Of a stretch of DNA of 44,595 nucleotides, positions 23,964-35,200 are shown piece after piece (position 1 is the first letter of the stretch; every line of letters begins with the position of its first letter). The notes below the pieces were generated by a model. That model saw only the letters and a program-made list of their open reading frames with translations. It ran no database searches and was not told where the DNA came from. The position numbers were made by a program, and so were the translations under genes. Source of the stretch: CAZYEI01 sp964646425 (GTDB taxonomy: Bacteria > Bacillota_I > Bacilli_A > RFN20 > JAISJY01); NCBI GenBank assembly GCA_964646425.1, contig CAZYEI010000008.1, forward strand, positions 1-44,595. The letters run 5' to 3'.

Positions 23964-25703
23964 TTATTTTTTACGAGCAACAAAGTGCGTATGCAACAAT
24001 TCATGTGATTTATGCGAATTTGGCTTTCCTAAGAATTCATCATATAATTTTTTTACATCGGGATTTTGTGATGAAATTCTCATTTGTTTTCCTGCATCAA
24101 TCTTATAAATACCAGCATGACGTTTGGCAATTACTTCAGCACGAGGCATATCAATATGGATTGGTTGTCCTCCTCCAGCAACGCAGCCTCCAGGACAAGC
24201 CATTACTTCGATTGCATCGTATTCACAAGTTCCGTTTTTAATTTCTTCTAATAATTTTCTTGCATTTCCTAAGCCAGAAGCAACAGCAACTCTTATTTTA
24301 GTTCCGTTCAAATCAACAGAAGCTGTTTGAATACCACTTTCTCCTCTTAAAGCATGATATTCTAATGTAGTTTCTTCTCCCGTTAATTCCTTAGCAGCAT
24401 GACGAACAACTGCTTCCAAAACGCCTCCAGTATTAGCAAAAATATCTGCGGCACCTGTTCCATCTCCTAATGGAGAATCAAAACTTGCATCTGGTAATTC
24501 TTTAAAATTAATACCTTCTTCTTTAATTAATAATGCTAATTCATGAACAGAAATCGATAAATCAACATCTCTAAGTCCATTAACTTCTAATTCTTCTCTT
24601 TGTGATTCATATTTCTTAGCAATACACGGCATTAATGAAACAACAAAGATATCTTTAGGATTAATACCTGCTTTTGAAGCATAATATGATTTAATAACAG
24701 CACCTTCCATATTTTGTGGAGATTTACATGAAGATGGGTGATTTAATAATTCTGGATATTGGTGTTCAATAAATTTAATCCAACCAGGACAACATGAAGT
24801 AATTAATGGTAAATTTTCTTTTTTAGTAAATCTATCTAAGAATTCTGCAGTTTCTTCTAAAATTGTTAAATCAGCTGCAAAATTTGTATCAAACACTTTC
24901 TTAAATCCTAATTCTTTTAATGCTGCAACCATTTTTCCTGTTACATTTGTACCTACTTCATAGCCAAATTCATCACCTAATCCTACTCTTGTTGCAGGAG
25001 CTGTTTGAATAACCACATATTTATTTGGATCTCTTAAAACTCTTCTTACAACATCAGTTTGATTTCTTTGCGTTAGAGCTCCAGTTGGACATACAGTAAC
25101 ACATTGTCCACAATTAACACATGCAGTTTCATCTAACGTTTTATCTAAAGCTGGTCCCATTTTAGTAGCAAAGCCTCTATTAATACTTCCTAAAGCACCA
25201 ACAGTTTGAACTTTATTACACATATCAACACAATGACCACACAAAATACATTTTGCTGGATTTCTTTCAATTGCAATTGATTCTTCAACATGATTAGGTT
25301 GAGAAATTGGACCCACATAATCAATCTTTTTCATTTGCAGTTTTGTAGCTAATTCTTGTAATTTACAATTACCACTCTTTTCACAAACCAAACAATCTTG
25401 TGGGTGATTAGAAAGTAATAAATCCATATTTGTTTTACGTGCAAGTCGAGCCCTTGGAGAATTTGTTTGAACATCCATGCCTTCAGTAATTGGAGTAACA
25501 CAAGCAGGGCATAAATTTCTACGACCAGCAACTTCTACAACACATACACGGCATGAGCCATGATTGCAAACCAATCCAATTTCATGCAAATTTAAGTAAC
25601 ATAATGTTGGAATGTCGATATTGTTAGCTTGAGCAACTTGAAGAATTGTTTGTCCTTCTTCTCCGATAACTTCACGACCATTAATTTTTAAATGAATACT
25701 CAC
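23964..25703 (-). CDS. hydA: [FeFe]-hydrogenase catalytic subunit HydA
   Basis: A 579-residue subunit that makes or oxidises H2 at the H-cluster. From the N-terminus it has a [2Fe-2S] domain (C35, C51, C54, C68), the His-ligated cluster motif (H100, C104, C107, C113), and two [4Fe-4S] sites (C152/C155/C158/C162 and C195/C198/C201/C205). The three H-cluster motifs are TSCCPGW (C304 proton transfer, C305 ligand), MPC (C360) and MACPGGC (C503, C507). With the two genes upstream it forms the trimeric, NAD-linked and often electron-bifurcating HydABC type; bifurcation itself is inferred. The start is GTG at 25703, behind GGAGGG. The maturases HydE, HydF and HydG are not in this window. Confidence 0.96.
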   Translation of the reverse strand: MSIHLKINGREVIGEEGQTILQVAQANNIDIPTLCYLNLHEIGLVCNHGSCRVCVVEVAGRRNLCPACVTPITEGMDVQTNSPRARLARKTNMDLLLSNHPQDCLVCEKSGNCKLQELATKLQMKKIDYVGPISQPNHVEESIAIERNPAKCILCGHCVDMCNKVQTVGALGSINRGFATKMGPALDKTLDETACVNCGQCVTVCPTGALTQRNQTDVVRRVLRDPNKYVVIQTAPATRVGLGDEFGYEVGTNVTGKMVAALKELGFKKVFDTNFAADLTILEETAEFLDRFTKKENLPLITSCCPGWIKFIEHQYPELLNHPSSCKSPQNMEGAVIKSYYASKAGINPKDIFVVSLMPCIAKKYESQREELEVNGLRDVDLSISVHELALLIKEEGINFKELPDASFDSPLGDGTGAADIFANTGGVLEAVVRHAAKELTGEETTLEYHALRGESGIQTASVDLNGTKIRVAVASGLGNARKLLEEIKNGTCEYDAIEVMACPGGCVAGGGQPIHIDMPRAEVIAKRHAGIYKIDAGKQMRISSQNPDVKKLYDEFLGKPNSHKSHELLHTHFVARKK

Positions 25704-25715
25704 GAATAAACCCTC

Positions 25716-27617
25716 CTATGCTTTAATAATTGCCTTAATACGGCATGATGCGATACAAGATCCACATTTAATACACTTACTTGTATCAATATTATGAATA
25801 AATAATTTAGGATTCTTAGCAGGCTTATCTGTAGGAGCAATAGCACCAACTGGACATGATCTTGAACACATACCACAGCCAATACATTTATCTTCTAGAA
25901 TCTTATAATTTAACAATGCCTTACAAGAACCAGCAGGACACTTTTTATCAACAACATGGGCTCTATATTCATCAGGGAATTTTGCCATTGTTGATAAAAT
26001 CGGATTTGGTGCACATTGTCCAAGTCCACACAAAGCTGAATCCTTAATAACATTTGCTAAATTATTTAATTTATCTAAATCTTCTAAAGTTCCTTTTCCT
26101 TTAGTGATTTTATCCAATAACTCTAACATTCTATGATTTCCGACACGACAAGGAGTACATTTTCCACATGATTCTTCAACTGTAAATTCTAGATAGAATT
26201 TTGCAACATCAACCATACAATTGTCTTCATCCATGACAATCATGCCACCAGAACCCATCATAGATCCAGCAGCTGCTAAATTATCAAAATCAATCGGAGT
26301 ATCTAAATCTTGTTCAGTCAAACAGCCACCTGATGGACCTCCTGTTTGAATGGCTTTGAATTTTTTGCCATTTTTAACACCGCCACCAACATCATATAAA
26401 ATTTCTCTTAATGTAGTTCCCATTGGTACTTCTACTAAGCCTACATTATTAATTTTTCCTGCTAAAGCAAAGACCTTTGTTCCTTTTGATTTCTCTGTTC
26501 CAATTTCAGCAAATTTCTTTGCCCCATCTAATATAACAACCGGAACATTTGCATATGTTTCAACATTATTAACAATTGTTGGTTTTCCAAATAAACCACT
26601 ATGAGCAGGGAATGGAGGCTTTGTAGTAGGCTCTCCTCTTTGTCCTTCAATTGAGTGAATTAAAGCAGTTTCTTCACCACAAACAAAAGCACCAGCACCA
26701 TATTTAATCTTTATATCAAAATTAAAGCCGGTTCCCATAATATTTTCGCCAAGCAAGCCTAATTCTTTTGCTTGTTTAATAGCGATTTGTAATCTTTCAA
26801 CAGCCAATGGATATTCAGCACGAATATAAATATTTCCTTCATCAGAGCCAATACAATATCCAGCAATTGCCATTGCTTCTAAAACTGAGTGTGGATCTCC
26901 TTCCAAAATAGAACGGTCCATAAATGCCCCTGGATCTCCTTCATCAGCATTACAAATAACATATTTTTTACCTGCAGGTTCTTTAGCCGCAAATTGCCAC
27001 TTTAATCCTGTAGGGAAACCAGCACCGCCTCTACCTCTTAAACCAGAGTCTAATATTTCTTTCATAACTTCTTCTCTAGTCATTGAAGTTAATACCTTAG
27101 CTAAAGCTTGATATCCTCTAGAAGCAATTGTTTCTGCGATAAGTTCGGGGTTTATATATCCGCAATTTCTCAAAGCAACACGATGTTGCTTTTTATAAAA
27201 TGGAATTTCATCTTGCTTTGCAATTTTTCTCTTATCTGGAGTTTCATAAAGCAAATCTTCTACAACATGTCCCCCAATTATATGTTCTTTAATAATTCTT
27301 TCAGCATCTGCAGGTTTTACCTTAACATAAAAAGTATGATCAGGATAAACCTTAACAATAGGTCCTTTTTCACAAAAGCCAAAACAACCTGTAATTGAAG
27401 CCTCAACTTTATCTTCAACACCCATTTCTTTAGCAATAGCATTTAAGTTTTTAACAATTTCCAAACTATCACTTGCACTACAACCAGTACCACCACAAAC
27501 AGAGATATAATACTTATCTGCTGGACCTTCTTTTTCTTCATTACGAATGTCAAGTAATCCTTTAACATTGTGATACATTTGTAATAATTCTTCTTTTGAT
27601 TTAATTCTTGTACACAT
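25716..27617 (-). CDS. hydB: Hydrogenase NADH/flavin subunit HydB (NuoF-like)
   Basis: A 633-residue flavoprotein subunit. It starts with a thioredoxin-like [2Fe-2S] domain (C41, C46, C78, C82). The NuoF core binds FMN and NAD(H) (GRGGAGFPTGLKWQF near 195-209), followed by an SLBB region and a [4Fe-4S] site (C484, C487, C490, C530). Two C-terminal ferredoxin-type clusters (C578-C588 and C615-C625) complete it. These extra N- and C-terminal domains mark HydB of multimeric hydrogenases rather than complex I NuoF. It exchanges electrons between NAD(H) and HydA. The ATG at 27617 follows AGGAGGATGTCAAGAAT. Confidence 0.95.
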   Translation of the reverse strand: MCTRIKSKEELLQMYHNVKGLLDIRNEEKEGPADKYYISVCGGTGCSASDSLEIVKNLNAIAKEMGVEDKVEASITGCFGFCEKGPIVKVYPDHTFYVKVKPADAERIIKEHIIGGHVVEDLLYETPDKRKIAKQDEIPFYKKQHRVALRNCGYINPELIAETIASRGYQALAKVLTSMTREEVMKEILDSGLRGRGGAGFPTGLKWQFAAKEPAGKKYVICNADEGDPGAFMDRSILEGDPHSVLEAMAIAGYCIGSDEGNIYIRAEYPLAVERLQIAIKQAKELGLLGENIMGTGFNFDIKIKYGAGAFVCGEETALIHSIEGQRGEPTTKPPFPAHSGLFGKPTIVNNVETYANVPVVILDGAKKFAEIGTEKSKGTKVFALAGKINNVGLVEVPMGTTLREILYDVGGGVKNGKKFKAIQTGGPSGGCLTEQDLDTPIDFDNLAAAGSMMGSGGMIVMDEDNCMVDVAKFYLEFTVEESCGKCTPCRVGNHRMLELLDKITKGKGTLEDLDKLNNLANVIKDSALCGLGQCAPNPILSTMAKFPDEYRAHVVDKKCPAGSCKALLNYKILEDKCIGCGMCSRSCPVGAIAPTDKPAKNPKLFIHNIDTSKCIKCGSCIASCRIKAIIKA

Positions 27618-27632
27618 ATTCTTGACATCCTC

Positions 27633-28103
27633 CTATTGATGATTAGCTAAAATTTCGTCAACCATAGTAACAGTACAATTACCATAAGTTTTTCCATTTA
27701 CTTGAACTACTGGAGCAAGGCCACAAGCGCCAACACATCTTAATGTTGTTAATGTATATTTTCCATCAGGTGTTGTTTCTCCATTCTTAATATTCAATAA
27801 TGTTTCAAATTTATCTAATAATTTATCGGCACCTCTAACAAAGCAGGCAGTTCCCATACAAATATTAATAACATATTCGCCCTTTGGTTTCATTGTAAAG
27901 AATGAATAAAATGTTACTACACCATATACTTTAGATACCGGAATATCTAATTTAGCAGCAACATATTCTTGAACTTCTTTTGGAAGAAAGCCAAAAATAC
28001 TTTGTGCTCTATGCAAAATTGCAATTAATTCATTTGGATTATAATCTAGTGATTCAATGAATTCTCCTAGTTCATCAAACATCTCTTTATTTGTTCTAGC
28101 CAT
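27633..28103 (-). CDS. hydC: Hydrogenase subunit HydC (NuoE-like)
   Basis: A 156-residue thioredoxin-like [2Fe-2S] protein. The helical NuoE N-terminus is followed by the cluster ligands C82 (ICMGTAC), C87, C123 and C127 (CVGACG). It completes the HydABC complex and is the first gene of the operon, 15 bases ahead of hydB. Length and motif spacing are typical of the family. Confidence 0.95.
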   Translation of the reverse strand: MARTNKEMFDELGEFIESLDYNPNELIAILHRAQSIFGFLPKEVQEYVAAKLDIPVSKVYGVVTFYSFFTMKPKGEYVINICMGTACFVRGADKLLDKFETLLNIKNGETTPDGKYTLTTLRCVGACGLAPVVQVNGKTYGNCTVTMVDEILANHQ

Positions 28104-28136
28104 TGTTAAACCTCCACTAATTTACTAACTTATTAA

Positions 28137-28165
28137 ATTATACAAAAAATAGTATTAAACTGCAA
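28137..28165 (-). promoter_or_regulatory. Promoter of hydCBA
   Basis: Read on the minus strand: -35 TTGCAG (28160-28165), a 17-base spacer, and -10 TATAAT (28137-28142), about 33 bases before the hydC start. I see no good match to a Rex redox-operator palindrome. Confidence 0.6.
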
Positions 28166-28240
28166 TAAAATATTGATTAAATCGATATTTTTTTATCAAT
28201 TAAACTTTTAAGTTAAAAGTATTTTTATTTCTTTTTCAAA

Positions 28241-29737
28241 TTATTTAAACGTTTGAGTTGCCAAAATTGCTTTTTTCCATCCTTTATATAATTTTTCTGT
28301 CTTTTCTTTATTCATATTTGGAAAATATGACTTTTTTACTTTATGATTTTGAGCGATACTTTCTTTCGATTTATAAAATCCCGTGGCAAGACCAGCAAGA
28401 TAGGCTGCGCCTAGTGCTGTTGTTTCTTGTACTTGCGGCATTTTAATTTCACAATTCAAAATATCACTTTGAAATTGCATTAATAATTCATTACTTGTCG
28501 CACCACCATCAACCGATAATTGATGTAGCGATAATCGAGCTTCTTGTTCCATAACTTCAACAACATCTTTAGTTTGATACGCTATAGCTTCAAGTGCAGC
28601 TCTAATAATATGTTCTTTAGTTGTACCTCTAGTAATACCTACAATCGTTCCTCTTGCGGCATTATCCCAATAAGGTGTCCCCAGTCCAACAAATGCAGGA
28701 ACAAAATATACACCACCACTATCAGCAACCTTTAATGCATATTCTTCACTTTCTGGAGCACTTTGAATTAATTTCATACCATCTCGTAGCCATTGAATAA
28801 CACTACCGCCAACAAAGATAGAACCCTCTAATGCATATTCTACTTCTCCATTAATCCCCCACGCTATAGTGGTAACTAAACCATTTTTAGAAATTACCGG
28901 AGTTTTACCAGTATTCATCAGCAAAAAGCAACCAGTTCCATATGTATTTTTAACGTCACCTTTTTGAAAACAACATTGGCCAAATAACGCTGCTTGTTGG
29001 TCACCAGCAATACCTGTGATAGGGATTTTATAATTGGAACCAAATGGAGATAATTGACTTGCATACCCATATATTTCACTCGATGTTCTAACTTGAGGAA
29101 GAATCGAGGAAGGAATATTTAATAATTTTAATAATTCTTCGTCCCACCTTTTAGTATGAATATTAAACAACATTGTTCTAGAAGCATTAGTATAATCTGT
29201 AACATGTACTTCTCCACCAGTCAATTTCCAAACCAACCATGTATCAACAGTGCCAAACAACAAGTTTCCTTCTTCAGCTAATTGCCTAGCCTCTTTTACA
29301 TGTTCTAAAATCCAAATAATTTTAGTAGCACTAAAATACGGGTTAATAATTAACCCTGTCTTTTGATGAATTAAATCTTCATAGCCATCTTGAATTAGTT
29401 TTTCACAAATATCTTGTGATTGTCTTGATTGCCATACAATCGCATTATATATCGGTTTACCCGTTCTTTTATCCCACATAATAGTAGTTTCTCTTTGATT
29501 GGTAATCCCTACAGTCTCTATTTGTTTAACATCAATTCCCTTTTTGATAATAACTCCAGAAATCACATCAACAATCGACGACCATATTTCTAATGGATTA
29601 TGTTCAACCCATCCCAAATGAGGGAAATACTGAGGAAATTCAACTTGTGATATCGCAACATTATTTCCATTTTTATCAAACAAAACTGCACGGGATGACG
29701 TTGTACCTTGATCTAGCGCTAAAACATATTTTTCCAT
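28241..29737 (-). CDS. glpK: Glycerol kinase
   Basis: A 498-residue FGGY-family kinase, normal in length, that phosphorylates glycerol to glycerol-3-phosphate in the cytoplasm. The N-terminal ATP-site motif is ALDQGTTSSRAVLFD. GWVEHNPLEIW and TGIAGDQQAALFGQ are the typical glycerol-kinase signatures. In Firmicute GlpK a His a few residues before the AGDQQ motif is phosphorylated by PTS HPr. Here that stretch reads LSPFGSNYKIPITGIAGDQQ and has no His, so HPr activation is probably absent. No glycerol facilitator or GlpD gene adjoins it. Confidence 0.95.
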   Translation of the reverse strand: MEKYVLALDQGTTSSRAVLFDKNGNNVAISQVEFPQYFPHLGWVEHNPLEIWSSIVDVISGVIIKKGIDVKQIETVGITNQRETTIMWDKRTGKPIYNAIVWQSRQSQDICEKLIQDGYEDLIHQKTGLIINPYFSATKIIWILEHVKEARQLAEEGNLLFGTVDTWLVWKLTGGEVHVTDYTNASRTMLFNIHTKRWDEELLKLLNIPSSILPQVRTSSEIYGYASQLSPFGSNYKIPITGIAGDQQAALFGQCCFQKGDVKNTYGTGCFLLMNTGKTPVISKNGLVTTIAWGINGEVEYALEGSIFVGGSVIQWLRDGMKLIQSAPESEEYALKVADSGGVYFVPAFVGLGTPYWDNAARGTIVGITRGTTKEHIIRAALEAIAYQTKDVVEVMEQEARLSLHQLSVDGGATSNELLMQFQSDILNCEIKMPQVQETTALGAAYLAGLATGFYKSKESIAQNHKVKKSYFPNMNKEKTEKLYKGWKKAILATQTFK

Positions 29738-29816
29738 TTTAATTCTCCCAATATAAATTCATTTAATTTTATAATTATTTGTATTATAATTATAATATCA
29801 AGGGAGGTATTTTACA

Positions 29817-32204
29817 ATGGTCAAAAAAGCACGAACATTATTAATTATTTGCCCTCCTTCAATAAAAAATAATGTCATTGAAATCGAAAGTAGCAACATA
29901 AAATTACAAAATATAAAAATAATGACTACAAATGAAGTAAAAGAACAATTATTCTTTAAAAGCAGCAAAAAAACAATCGTTTATTTATGCGAAACTTATA
30001 AATTCACAACTTCATTTGCCAAAGAAATCATTAAATATTTATATTATATCGATTTAAACAAAAAATATGATGATTACAAAATTGAATTTTTGCAAAAAAT
30101 AAAAAAAGATTTATTAAATAATAAAAAATTAACAGAAAACCCACTTTTCAAAGTTTATCTTAAAAATGTAGATGTAGTTTTTAAATACTTCGATTACACT
30201 ACTCAAGATGATATTTGGCTAATCAATGAACTTTCAAAAATCACAAACGTAAATAATGAGAGTATCTCTACATTAGATTACCGGCAAATAGATACTCTAT
30301 ATGAATTTGACACATTAGAAAATGAAGCAATCTATCTTTTTGATTCCTTTGCTTCATTACTTAATAATGGAGTATCAAGTGATAAAATAGTTCTATTAAA
30401 CGTAACAGAATCTAGTTATTTCACTTTAGAACGCTTATCTAAATTTTACAATATCTCAATTGACCTACCTTCAAGTACAAGTATTAATGTAACTACAGTT
30501 GGTAAAGAATTTATATCTTTATTAACAAACTTTAGTGTCAAAGAATCATTAAAAACAATTAAAGAAAAGTATGCTACCAATGAATTAGGAATAAAATTAT
30601 ATAATTCAATATTAAGCATAATCAATGAATATAGTGAATTACAAAACTATGATTGCCTAAAAAAATATATTATCGAAGATTTAGCTACTACTAAAGTACC
30701 AAAGGAAAATATAACTAATGCTATTAAAATCAAACAATTCTCTTCTTATACTTATAAAGAGGGAGATTATGTTTTTATTATGAATGTTAACTATGGTGTA
30801 TTTCCCAAAATTTATAAAGATGAAGACTACTTAACCGATGTTCAAAAAGAAAAGTTAGGAATGACCGCTTCATCAAAAAAGAACGAAGAAGAAATGGAAA
30901 AAATTAAAAATAAAATTTTTAAAATAGTAAATCCTATTTTAACATATCATTTATCAACACCATTTGAAAATAATTATCCTTCTTTTTTAAATAACAAAGA
31001 AACTAAAATCATTAAAAACTCAGCTATAAAATCTCCTTATTCATTTTCTAGAATTAAAGATATTTATCAACTTAAAAAATTAGAAGAAAGTAAAATTTAT
31101 GATAATAATTACACTTATCTATATCAACACTTAAATTCTTTAATAATTAAATATGATCCAAGCTATAAAACGATCCCAAATAATAAAATCATCGAATATT
31201 ATCAAGCAAAAAAGAAATTACAACTTTCTTATTCAGCAATGAATACCTATTATCAATGTAAGTATCGTTTTTTTGTTGAACGCATTTTAAAAATCAATAA
31301 GTTTGAATCTACTTTCGCTATTAATATCGGAGATATTTTTCACGAAGTCTTATCACATATATATGATGATGATTTTAATTTTAACGATTGTTTTGAAAAA
31401 ACATGCAGTAAATTCGAATTTAATACTAAAGAAAAATTTTTGTTAACAAAATTAAAAGAAGAACTTGCTTTTGATATTAGAGTCATATTAGATCATTATC
31501 AGGAAGCAACTTTATTTAAAAATCAGAACTTCGAAAAAGAAATCGTTGTAAATTACGAGAATAAAGATATTCCTTTGCAATTCAAAGGAATTATCGATAA
31601 AACTATGTGGTATGAAGATAATACGCAAAAATATATTGCTATTATTGATTATAAAACCGGAAAAACTGACATTGAATTAGATAAATTAGAATATGGAATA
31701 GGTTTACAACTTCCCGTTTATCTATATCTTGCAAGTAAAAATGATGATTTTAAAGATTATAAATTCGCTGGTTTTTATTTACAAAAAATCTTACCAAACG
31801 AAATGCCTCGAACAATCAGGAAAACAAGAGAGCAGCTTAGAAGAGATTATTTAAAATTAGACGGGTTCTCTAGTGATGAACAAACGATTATTGCTAAGTT
31901 TGATAATACATATGCATCTTCAAATTATATTAAATCAATGAAATTAAAAAACGATGGCGAATTTAATAAAACAGCTAAAATATTATCTCAAGCCAAAATG
32001 AAAGAATATGTCGATTTAGTTGATACAAAAATAAAAGAAGCATTTACCCAAATATTAAATGCCGATTTTGAAATAAATCCTTTAGAAATTATCGAAAACG
32101 GAAAGAAAAACATCATCGGCTGTAAATATTGTGATTTTAAAGATATTTGTTATAAAGACTATAAAAAGGAGGATATAAAACATGGAAATGAATTGGACTC
32201 CTAA
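29817..32204 (+). CDS. addB: AddB-like nuclease subunit of AddAB
   Basis: A 795-residue partner of AddA in DNA double-strand-break end processing. The C-terminal PD-(D/E)XK nuclease has Asp594 (GIID), Asp611 and Lys613 (IIDYKTGKT). It is stapled by the iron-sulphur Cys set C481, C769, C772 and C778 (C-x287-C-x2-C-x5-C), the AddB hallmark. The protein is much shorter than typical AddB (about 1100-1200 residues), and no P-loop is visible at its N-terminus (LLIICPPSIKNN). The start follows AAGGGAGG. Its last 23 bases overlap addA, so the two are translationally coupled. Confidence 0.88.
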   Translation: MVKKARTLLIICPPSIKNNVIEIESSNIKLQNIKIMTTNEVKEQLFFKSSKKTIVYLCETYKFTTSFAKEIIKYLYYIDLNKKYDDYKIEFLQKIKKDLLNNKKLTENPLFKVYLKNVDVVFKYFDYTTQDDIWLINELSKITNVNNESISTLDYRQIDTLYEFDTLENEAIYLFDSFASLLNNGVSSDKIVLLNVTESSYFTLERLSKFYNISIDLPSSTSINVTTVGKEFISLLTNFSVKESLKTIKEKYATNELGIKLYNSILSIINEYSELQNYDCLKKYIIEDLATTKVPKENITNAIKIKQFSSYTYKEGDYVFIMNVNYGVFPKIYKDEDYLTDVQKEKLGMTASSKKNEEEMEKIKNKIFKIVNPILTYHLSTPFENNYPSFLNNKETKIIKNSAIKSPYSFSRIKDIYQLKKLEESKIYDNNYTYLYQHLNSLIIKYDPSYKTIPNNKIIEYYQAKKKLQLSYSAMNTYYQCKYRFFVERILKINKFESTFAINIGDIFHEVLSHIYDDDFNFNDCFEKTCSKFEFNTKEKFLLTKLKEELAFDIRVILDHYQEATLFKNQNFEKEIVVNYENKDIPLQFKGIIDKTMWYEDNTQKYIAIIDYKTGKTDIELDKLEYGIGLQLPVYLYLASKNDDFKDYKFAGFYLQKILPNEMPRTIRKTREQLRRDYLKLDGFSSDEQTIIAKFDNTYASSNYIKSMKLKNDGEFNKTAKILSQAKMKEYVDLVDTKIKEAFTQILNADFEINPLEIIENGKKNIIGCKYCDFKDICYKDYKKEDIKHGNELDS

Positions 32205-35200
32205 ACAACAAGAAGCTATTTTCACAAATAATACTAATATTATTGTTAGTGCCGGTGCAGGTAGTGGTAAAACAGCTGTATTAACCGAGAGAATTAAACA
32301 AAAAATTCTTTCTGGTGTTAAATTAAACCAATTACTTGTCCTAACATTTACTAATGCTGCTGCACATGAAATGAAATCACGGGTAAAAGAAGCAATATCA
32401 AAAGAACCTCTTATTGCCAACCTAGCTAAAGATGTTGATAGCTCATATATTACCACTTTCGATTCATATGCTTTATCATTCGTAAAAAAATATAGTTATA
32501 TTCTAAATATTGATAGTAATTTATCAATCGTAGAAAACACTATTATAAGCATTGAAAAAGCAAAAATAATTGATAAAATCATGGAAAATAGGTATACTAC
32601 TTTACCTACAGACTTTAAAATGCTTGCTGCTACCTTCTTCATTAAAGAAGATGATAGTTTTAAGAACGAAATTTTAAAAATATCAAATAAACTTGATTTG
32701 CGTTTTGACAAAAATATTTATCTTAATGACTATATAAAAAATCATTTTGATAATCAAAATTTTATAAATAAAGCAATTGCTAATTTTGAAAATTACATTT
32801 TAAGCCTAATTAACGAATTATCTTATTTATTTGAAGAGGAAATTTATCCTTTACTTGATGAAAATTTAGTAAATAAATGTTATGAATTATATAACCCTTT
32901 ATTTGATTGTACTTCTTTTGATGATGTAGTAAGTTACATGAATCATTTCACAAAACACCTTACTTTTAAAAGTGATGAACCCTCACTAAAAGAAAAAATA
33001 AGAGAAATGAAAGATAACTATTTTAATGTTCTTAAAAAATTTTGCGATTCATATTTATCAATTAATGATATTAAAACTAATTTTTTAAGTACTAAACCAT
33101 ATATTAGTGCAATTATTTCGATTATCAAAGAGCTTGATGAAAAAATTAATGATTTTAAATATAAACATTCACTATTTGAATTTAGTGATATTGCTAAAAT
33201 CGCAATAAAAATTTTAACGGAAAATGAGGATATTCGTTTAGAACTTAAAAATCAACTTCATGAAATTCTTGTTGATGAATATCAAGACACTTCAGATTTA
33301 CAAGAAAAATTCATCGAACTCATAGAAAATAATAATGTTTATATGGTAGGAGATATTAAGCAATCGATTTATAGATTTAGAAATGCTAATCCTATTATTT
33401 TTAAAAACAAATATGATACTTATCGTTTAGATAGAAATAAAGGATTAAAAATTGATTTAACTAATAACTTTAGATCAAGAAATGAAGTAGTAAGTATCAT
33501 TAATCATATCTTTAATCAAATAATGTTTGATGATTTAGGTGGAGCAGATTATAGAAAAGAACATCAGCTGATATATGGTAATCACTCTTATGACAATCTA
33601 AATGGCAAACACTCTTTTAAAAGCGAAATATTAACATATGATTTTGATAAAGATGGCGGCTTATCCAAAGAAGAAATTGAAATTAGAATTGTTGCTCAAG
33701 ATATTTTATCTAAAATAAATAATGGCTTCCAAGTTGTCGATAAAGATACAAAACAACTTAGAAATGCTTCCTTTAAAGATTTTTGTATTTTAGCAAGTGG
33801 TAGTTATTCTTTTGAATTAATCCGAGATATTTTCAAAGAATATAACATAGATACCCTAATACATAAAAATGAAAAAATTAATTCTAACATTTTAGTATTT
33901 ATCTTAAAAAATATTTTAATTTTAACCATCAAGCATTATCAAAAAAAATATGATGAAGATTTTAATTATGCATTTGTAAGTATTGCTAGATCTTTTTTAT
34001 GTGAATATGACGATAGCAAAATACTTGCTATTGTTACAAATAAAACCTATCTTGATGATAAGATAATTAAATTAATCGATAAAACAATTATTGAATTACC
34101 CTATATTTCAATGTCATCACTACTAAAAAAACTTTTAGATAATTTCAATTTTTATGAAAAATTAATAAAAGTTAAAGATAGTACTATGAATCTAATAAGA
34201 CTTGAATATTTTGCATCACTTTGCGATAAATTAGATAATCTAAATATTAATATCGAAGATTATCCAACTTATTTAGAAACCATCTTCAATGATGAAAAAC
34301 CACCAGAAATATCTTCAAGCATAAAAGATATTGATGCCGTTGTAATTATGACAATTCATAAATCTAAAGGGTTAGAATTCCCTATTGTTTATCTTCCATT
34401 CTTATATAAAAAATTTAATTTTCAAGATTTAAATGATAGATTTATTTATGATAATCATTATGGAATTATTTCGCCGTATTTCAACGAAGGAATTGCTAAT
34501 ACTATATTCAAAGATTTATTAAAATTAGATTATAAAAAAGAGGAAATATCCGAAAGAATTAGAGTATTTTATGTAGCATTAACTAGAGCTAAAGAAAAAC
34601 TTATTTTTCTTCATGAAAATAAAGAAAACAGCAAAAAAATTTACTCTAGTAAAATATCAAGTTTTGATGATTTATTACTAATGATCGAAGATACACTTAC
34701 TCCATATAAGAAAAAAATAAATCTTACACAATTAAATAATCTAAGCAATGATTCAATTAAACAAAGTAGCAAATTTTCTATTAATCAAGAATATATCGTT
34801 AAAGATACTCGTTTAATAGCTAAACCTTTAGACAAAGCCAAAGCATCTAAAACCGTAAATGAAATAATAAATCAAACAACATATGATAATATGCAAATGG
34901 GATTACATATTCATGAAATATTAGAATATCTCGATTATGATAATCCTAAAGAAATATTAGCAAATGAAAATACTTGGATTAAAAATAAAGTTCTTAATTT
35001 TTTAAATTTATTTATTTTCAAGAACAAAGAATTAAATAATTATTATCGTGAGTATGCCTTTACTTATTCATTGGATGATACCACTTATAACGGAATTATT
35101 GATTTAGTTGTAGAAACGCCATCTAATATCTATATTATAGATTATAAAATGAAACACGTTAATGATCCTAATTATATTAAGCAACTATCAATATATTATC

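Noticed and set aside
24005..24330. Open frames on the plus strand opposite hydA.
   Set aside because: They are shadows of the Cys-rich, strongly supported hydrogenase gene and have no domain pattern of their own.
28203..28230. Palindrome ACTTTTAAGTTAAAAGT followed by a T-rich run, near the end of glpK.
   Set aside because: The T-run is on the plus strand, where no gene ends. On the minus strand, where glpK terminates, there is no T-run, so I do not call it a glpK terminator.
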